From the NCBI GenBank assembly GCA_032622095.1, contig CP136065.1, positions 214,438,151-214,502,150 on the forward strand: a stretch of DNA of 64,000 nucleotides, read 5' to 3'. The position numbers were made by a program, and so were the translations under genes. The notes beneath the pieces were generated by a model, which was not told the DNA's origin, ran no database searches, and worked only from the letters and a program-made list of their open reading frames with translations. Shown piece after piece: positions 59,811-64,000 of this stretch (its first letter is position 1; each line of letters begins with the position of its first letter). This DNA is from Siphonodentalium dalli (taxonomy: Eukaryota; Mollusca; Scaphopoda; Gadilida; Siphonodentaliidae).

Positions 59811-60718
59811 GTGCAGGGGTGTCACGAAAACCCACTCACGCACGGACCGGGGTCGCGATCACACAGAAGTGTCGCTATTTACCCTCAAAATGCCGGCATC
59901 GGCGAATAGGTTCGCCGCAAATGAAGCTAACAGCCCGGACCATCCCTTTTGCGTCTAGGGATGATATTTTAGTGTCCATATCTGGGCGAGGGTATCAATG
60001 AAATCCAAATACGCACGGAGGGTGGTCACGGTCAAACAGAAGTACCAATATTAACCCCTAAACTTGCCATATTCAGCCAGAATTACAAATGTGTTCCCCC
60101 AATAAAAAACAATCACAGCCCGGACCCCCTTAACACCCTCGTACGGCTAAGAACTCCTGACATATATGTTGCAGAACTACCCTCGACTACATTCACAAAG
60201 AAACAAGGGCGAATCGCTCACGAAAGCCTAGAAATTAACCCCCAAAATGCCGCCATCCCCGAATATGTTTACCGATAACGAAGCTAACAGCCCGGACCTG
60301 CCCGGACCGCCCATGTTGCGTTTAGGGTGATTTTAATGTAAATATATGTGCGCGGGCGTCAATGAAACCCATATACGCACAGGTGGTGGTCACGGCCAAA
60401 CGGCAGTGCCGATATTAACCACAAACTTGCCAGATTCAGCCAGAATTACAAAATTGTGCCGCCGATAAAAAAAACTCACAGCCCGGACCACCTTAACGCC
60501 CTCGAACGGCTAAGAACTCCTGACATATATGTTGCGGAACTACCCTCGACTATATTCACGAAGAAACAAGGGCGAATCGACCACGAAAGCCGGGCAATTA
60601 ACCCTCAAAATACCGCCATCGCCGAATATTGCACTTAAAATCAAGCCTATATACTCCACAGGGGCGGTCCGGGCTGGTCCGGGTCGGTCGGGCGGTGTTT
60701 AGTCACACCCCGTATACG
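59811..60718 (+). mobile_element. H4 element with ~355-bp tandem units
   Basis: Two to three long units recur with 'agcccggacc', 'gccatattcagccagaatta' and 'aagaactcctgacatatatg' (60143 and 60506). The right end 'ggcggtgtttagtcacaccc' is the inverse of the element start at 46322. No protein. A non-autonomous DNA transposon derivative is likely; the left end is not resolved. Confidence 0.55.
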
Positions 60719-61550
60719 TATCTGCATATATCTATGTCAGTTATGTTTTTCAGCGATGGAGCCTTTCTATTGTGCTTGTACTGGTCTGTGTGCTATGTTC
60801 AATATATCTTCATCGGCTGTTTCAAGAATCGGACTGTGGAATACAAATTGATTCAAAACTTTAATATTAATAGGAATACACATCATGTAGGCCACATCGT
60901 CTCGGCGACTTGGGTTCGGGACACAGTGACAACATCTAACTTGTATTTAGATATAAACATAAATTTTAAAATACAAGAAAAAGAGTCACACATACATAAT
61001 TATACAAACATTACCCGTGTGCATCATGTGACGTCGGGCATCCAAACACGGAACCAAAGCCCCTTTAATCGAAACTATATAACACGATGTTAAACTTAAA
61101 CACGTCTTCATACCACAACGTCACCAAAGAGACACCCTGACAGATCGAACCAGGGGATATATACCGAACTGATGTAAGACATGCGCGTTGTTCACAACAC
61201 TATCTATGGTACCACGAATGCGTAATCATCGAAAGCTATCAGAATAAATTTCCTTTAAGTATTGGTTGGAAGTTAATTATAAAACAGTTTACAATGACTC
61301 ATCTCTTCACAGATCTATGCTGGTTGTGAAAGACCGATCGGTCTATTTTACTCTTCAACCCTGGCCAATCGGGCTATTATGGTAATATATATCGATCGGT
61401 GATTCACCCATGCACACAGACCTATACGTGTACAATTAGCTGATTTTTTGTTTACATAGGGGCCCATACTAGTAATCACATGATATGGATTAAATGTGTG
61501 TGTTTGTGTCAGATCTGTTGTACAAAATTACAAATATATGGTATCCTGTT
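60719..61550. other. Intergenic; no gene recognised
   Basis: No reliable coding signal. The open frame at 60629-61093 starts inside the H4 end and shows no domain. Confidence 0.35.
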
Positions 61551-61554
61551 TCGC

Positions 61555-61975
61555 CTCATACTGTTTTCGCCTCCTTCGTTTGTTTCGGTTCCTTCGCGAC
61601 AAAGCAAGCACATTAATCCAACTTATTTGGTTCCTTCGCTGGCTTCATTTTATTTTTCAATTTCTTCGTGTGACATTTTGTTGTATTTTTTCTGCTTTCG
61701 GTGGTTCCTTCACTTCCTTCGCAAAGTTTTTCTTGGTTCATGTTGGGTTTCGGCAGTTTCTTCGCTTATTTCGGATACTTCGCGAAGCATGAGAAGAAAC
61801 CACCAAAAGCGAAAAACCAATTGAAGCAAGCGAAATAACAATTTACAATGATGTTTTTTCGCTTTCGTTGTTTTATTTTTTCGCTTGCATCGTTTTATTT
61901 TTTTCGCTTCCTTCCCCGCAAAGGAATCGCAGCAAGCGAAAAAACCGAACGAAGAAAGCAAAAAAAAAAGATGTG
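61555..61975. repeat. TTCGCTT-rich degenerate simple repeat
   Basis: Clusters of 'ttccttcgc', 'ttcgcttgc' and, toward the right, the complementary 'gcgaaaaa' and 'aagcgaaa', giving an imperfect inverted arrangement. ORFs over it are low-complexity Phe/Ser/Arg-rich artefacts. Confidence 0.6.
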
Positions 61976-62054
61976 GCAGAAAGAGGACACCGCTATAAAT
62001 ACAACAAATTTATATAATTGGAACTGCCACTGGTGACACTGAAAATTTAATTGC

Positions 62055-62170
62055 AGGCACGTATGCTGATTTTTTACTTTTGACCCTTGTTGGGACCACC
62101 CACCCCCGCGTCCAATTTTTGTACATTTTTGGCCGTTTTTTCCGACCATTTTTGGACACCAACCCTCCTT
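62055..62170 (+). repeat. Dispersed ~120-bp repeat, copy 2
   Basis: Same orientation and landmark order as 57795-57925 ('caggcacgtatg', 'ttttttccgaccatttttgg'). Confidence 0.6.
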
Positions 62171-62865
62171 TGGTCGCATGTGAAATGTCAAACGAAGAGA
62201 GGAATTAGTAATATCTATCGACTGTCAACATGACCATCAACCTCCAACCTGTGTGACGTAACGATAGCGATAGCTTCATCATCGATTTCCCACAAAATTG
62301 GCCAATTAGAGATAGACCCTTTTTTGGTTTGCACACGACGATATATCGGATACATATCAAGATACATCTATTTTTATGATAAGAATAATATTTTGAATTG
62401 AATTACCTGATATATTTTACTGATACGTGTATTATTTATGTATACACATTTATAAATTTCACTCACATGTATATGTGAGCGCATTCCTGTATCTATTTGA
62501 AACTACATCGTATGTGAGGTATAATGTATAGCATATAACACATTTTTCGTAGCAAGCATAGTTGGATAATCTGTCAGATTCGATGGGATTGCCTTAAATC
62601 TATTGCGCAATGTAAAGACAGAATACGTGAATTCATCTAACACCTATGACTTTATCTAACTGGTCGATTGTATGTTAATCATGTCAAAAATAAAACAACA
62701 CACCAATTGCCGAAGCGTATTAGGTCGAAACAACCAAGTACCGACAACGCAGGTACCGAAACATCCTGACAACCATGAGCCGAAACGTCCTGGTCACGAC
62801 GCATCATGCACCTCTTCCGACACAGCACAATATGTATTAGAGTATTAACTTTTCTCATATTAGAT
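62171..62865. other. Upstream intron or intergenic sequence
   Basis: Precedes the lectin exon; contains its polypyrimidine tract ('ttttgtttttatttcag' at 62865-62881). No upstream exon is identified. Confidence 0.4.
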
Positions 62866-62881
62866 TTTGTTTTTATTTCAG

Positions 62882-63085
62882 ATAACATAGCTTACGGGAG
62901 AAGTGGTGAAAATCAAACTGGCATCTCGTCTGAGTATGGGCTAGGTTGGGAGAAGGAGAAAGGGGTCGATGGTGTCAGAAAGGAGCTTCCAAAGGCTGTT
63001 CATACTAAAGTTAGCGATAACCCATACTGGTGGGTCGATATTGGTGCCACACTCCCTGTACGCCGGATAATATTTTACAATCGAG
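62882..63085 (+). CDS. Fucolectin-like (FTP / F5-8C-type fold) domain exon
   Basis: A 204-bp exon, phase 1 at both ends, between 'ttttatttcag' and 'CGAG|gtcagt'. It encodes NIAYGRSGENQTG..., GVDGV (the 'A-x-D/V-D-G' position), AVHT, then NPYWWVDIGATLPVRRIIFYNRG. The order N-(I/V)-A, xVDGx, HT, (N)P-W-W-x-V-D-L/I-G, then Y-N-R is the hallmark of the eel-fucolectin/tachylectin-4/pentraxin-1 (FTP) domain, which binds L-fucose in several animals. The His of AVHT and the Arg of YNR sit where fucose-contacting residues lie. The Cys often found before His-Thr is replaced. The exon encodes roughly the first half of the ~140-residue domain; the rest must lie downstream, probably beyond the window. The frame continues open past the donor into a GT microsatellite, as expected of intron. 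Confidence 0.8.
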
Positions 63086-63120
63086 GTCAGTTCTTATTTT
63101 TATATATTTTATATGTATAT

Positions 63121-63158
63121 GAGTGTGTGTTTGTGTGTGTATGTGTGTGTGTGTGTAA
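63121..63158. repeat. (GT)n microsatellite
   Basis: Imperfect GT run just inside the intron after the lectin exon. Confidence 0.9.
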
Positions 63159-64000
63159 CTAAATAAGACACACACAGATAAGGCCATGATGGGATAGTCA
63201 CTAGTCCACAAGTCGGCTTCCCAACTGTAGTATTGAACGGTGTATGCAGAAGGTATTTCCGTGTTTTACGAAGTGCGTGGAATCCAACAGAACTGAGCGT
63301 TAAAACTCCTAACATTTTTGTACCCATGCAACTACTCTCAATAATCAACTTAGATTTCGCACCGACTCTCAGTCACGGTGTCGAGAAATAAAACTCAAAA
63401 CAAGAAATTAAATTAATTGAGGAAAAACACACACTGTCCTGAGTGGTATTGATAGGCTATCAGGGTCATCAGGAATGGCAGTATAAATGTCAACTCAACT
63501 AAAGAATGAGTATATTTACCCCAGAAGTATACTATAATGATAGTATGAATGCGATGCCATCCACAAACCACAGTGTGAGCTGAACATTTGTTTACATAGA
63601 GCACGTAAATGGTGAGCGATAAGCCATTTTACAACGTGGCGATTTTTTAAGAGCGTGATTCACGGTGATCCATTCAACACCGAAATCTTGAGAGGCGAGG
63701 ATGAGCAAATGATAAACACATTTATGTTGTAAACAGCTTGGTGGCGTTTTTAACCAAAGTTCAGTTAGTGGGGGGGGGGGGGGTTCATCGGTGCTTATTG
63801 CATAGTACTTCCGTAATGTTTTGTTTGCATAACACAGTACAAGTAGTAAAATCACAGTAACATGACAATAACATGTAATTTGTGCGATATTAATGATTGG
63901 AATAAGAACAGAATTTGTCTATAAATTTATATTATTTATGTTTATGGCAGTTTTGACGGATGTGACTATTTTAACAGCAATACCAACTGCCAACACTTAC
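63159..64000. other. Intron of the lectin gene (probable)
   Basis: A G-rich run lies at 63768-63783. Near the window end 'tttatggcag|ttttgac' could be an acceptor, but neither frame beyond it gives an FTP continuation. The final bases also read as a minus-strand donor (gtaagt). I make no exon call. Confidence 0.35.

Noticed and set aside
61480-61961. Open frames rich in Phe/Ser/Arg
   Set aside because: Low-complexity products of the TTCGCTT-type simple repeat on both strands.
62679-62888. Minus-strand ORF over the lectin exon acceptor
   Set aside because: No domain; the plus strand has splice signals and an FTP motif.
63950-64000. Second exon of the lectin gene after 'tttatggcag'
   Set aside because: Neither phase-compatible frame matches the expected continuation of an FTP domain, and the same bases also read as a minus-strand splice donor.
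1-64000. tRNA, rRNA or other standard structured RNA genes
   Set aside because: I found no A/B-box pair with a credible cloverleaf and no rRNA-like conserved sequence by eye; a covariance-model scan would be decisive.

Overview
This is eukaryotic, intron-scale DNA from an invertebrate, most likely a marine one. There are no operons, ribosome sites or dense ORFs. Candidate coding exons are short and flanked by GT/AG splice signals. The DNA is AT-rich, scattered with ACATGTAC-type motifs, and packed with decayed non-LTR retrotransposons, fold-back MITEs and non-autonomous Helitrons. That mix fits molluscs (bivalves especially), but I cannot fix the phylum from the window alone.

Real host coding sequence is scarce. 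The best case is a fucolectin-like (FTP) lectin exon at 62882-63085 with good acceptor and donor sites. Weaker candidates are a signal-peptide first exon (30204-30285, +) and an opposed N-terminal exon (29562-29754, -). A decayed C2H2 zinc-finger array lies at 40587-41360 (-), with two unidentified coding-like remnants upstream of it (42245-42512 and 45010-45201, -).

Layout. 1-4150: old tandem repeat, a piggyBac-type MITE and a 1.1-kb fold-back element. 4693-5890: decayed LINE reverse transcriptase. 5985-6860: CCTGGGT minisatellite forming a large inverted repeat. 8461-16190: a chain of MITEs and palindromes. 16954-17469: LINE 3' fragment. 18196-20120: 45-bp minisatellite. 21204-21610: a Harbinger-like MITE. 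25020-28165: long decayed Jockey/CR1-like LINE (-). 30840-32200: gag-like ORF1 fragment followed by Helitron pieces. 32484-39698: three apparently identical 2,405-bp tandem units. 42870-49963: Helitron-rich zone. 52184-54552: second copy of the first LINE family, split by a hAT-like element. 54823-60718: more DNA-transposon derivatives. 62882-64000: lectin gene fragment.

The most notable structure is the Helitron zone. At least two non-autonomous families share TC...CTAG ends and a hairpin just before CTAG, and they insert between A and T. Six times one copy is joined directly to the next as CTAG|TC, giving head-to-tail arrays as expected from rolling-circle transposition. The elements carry 122-bp internal units and a (CAGA)n tract. 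No autonomous Rep/helicase gene is present in the window.
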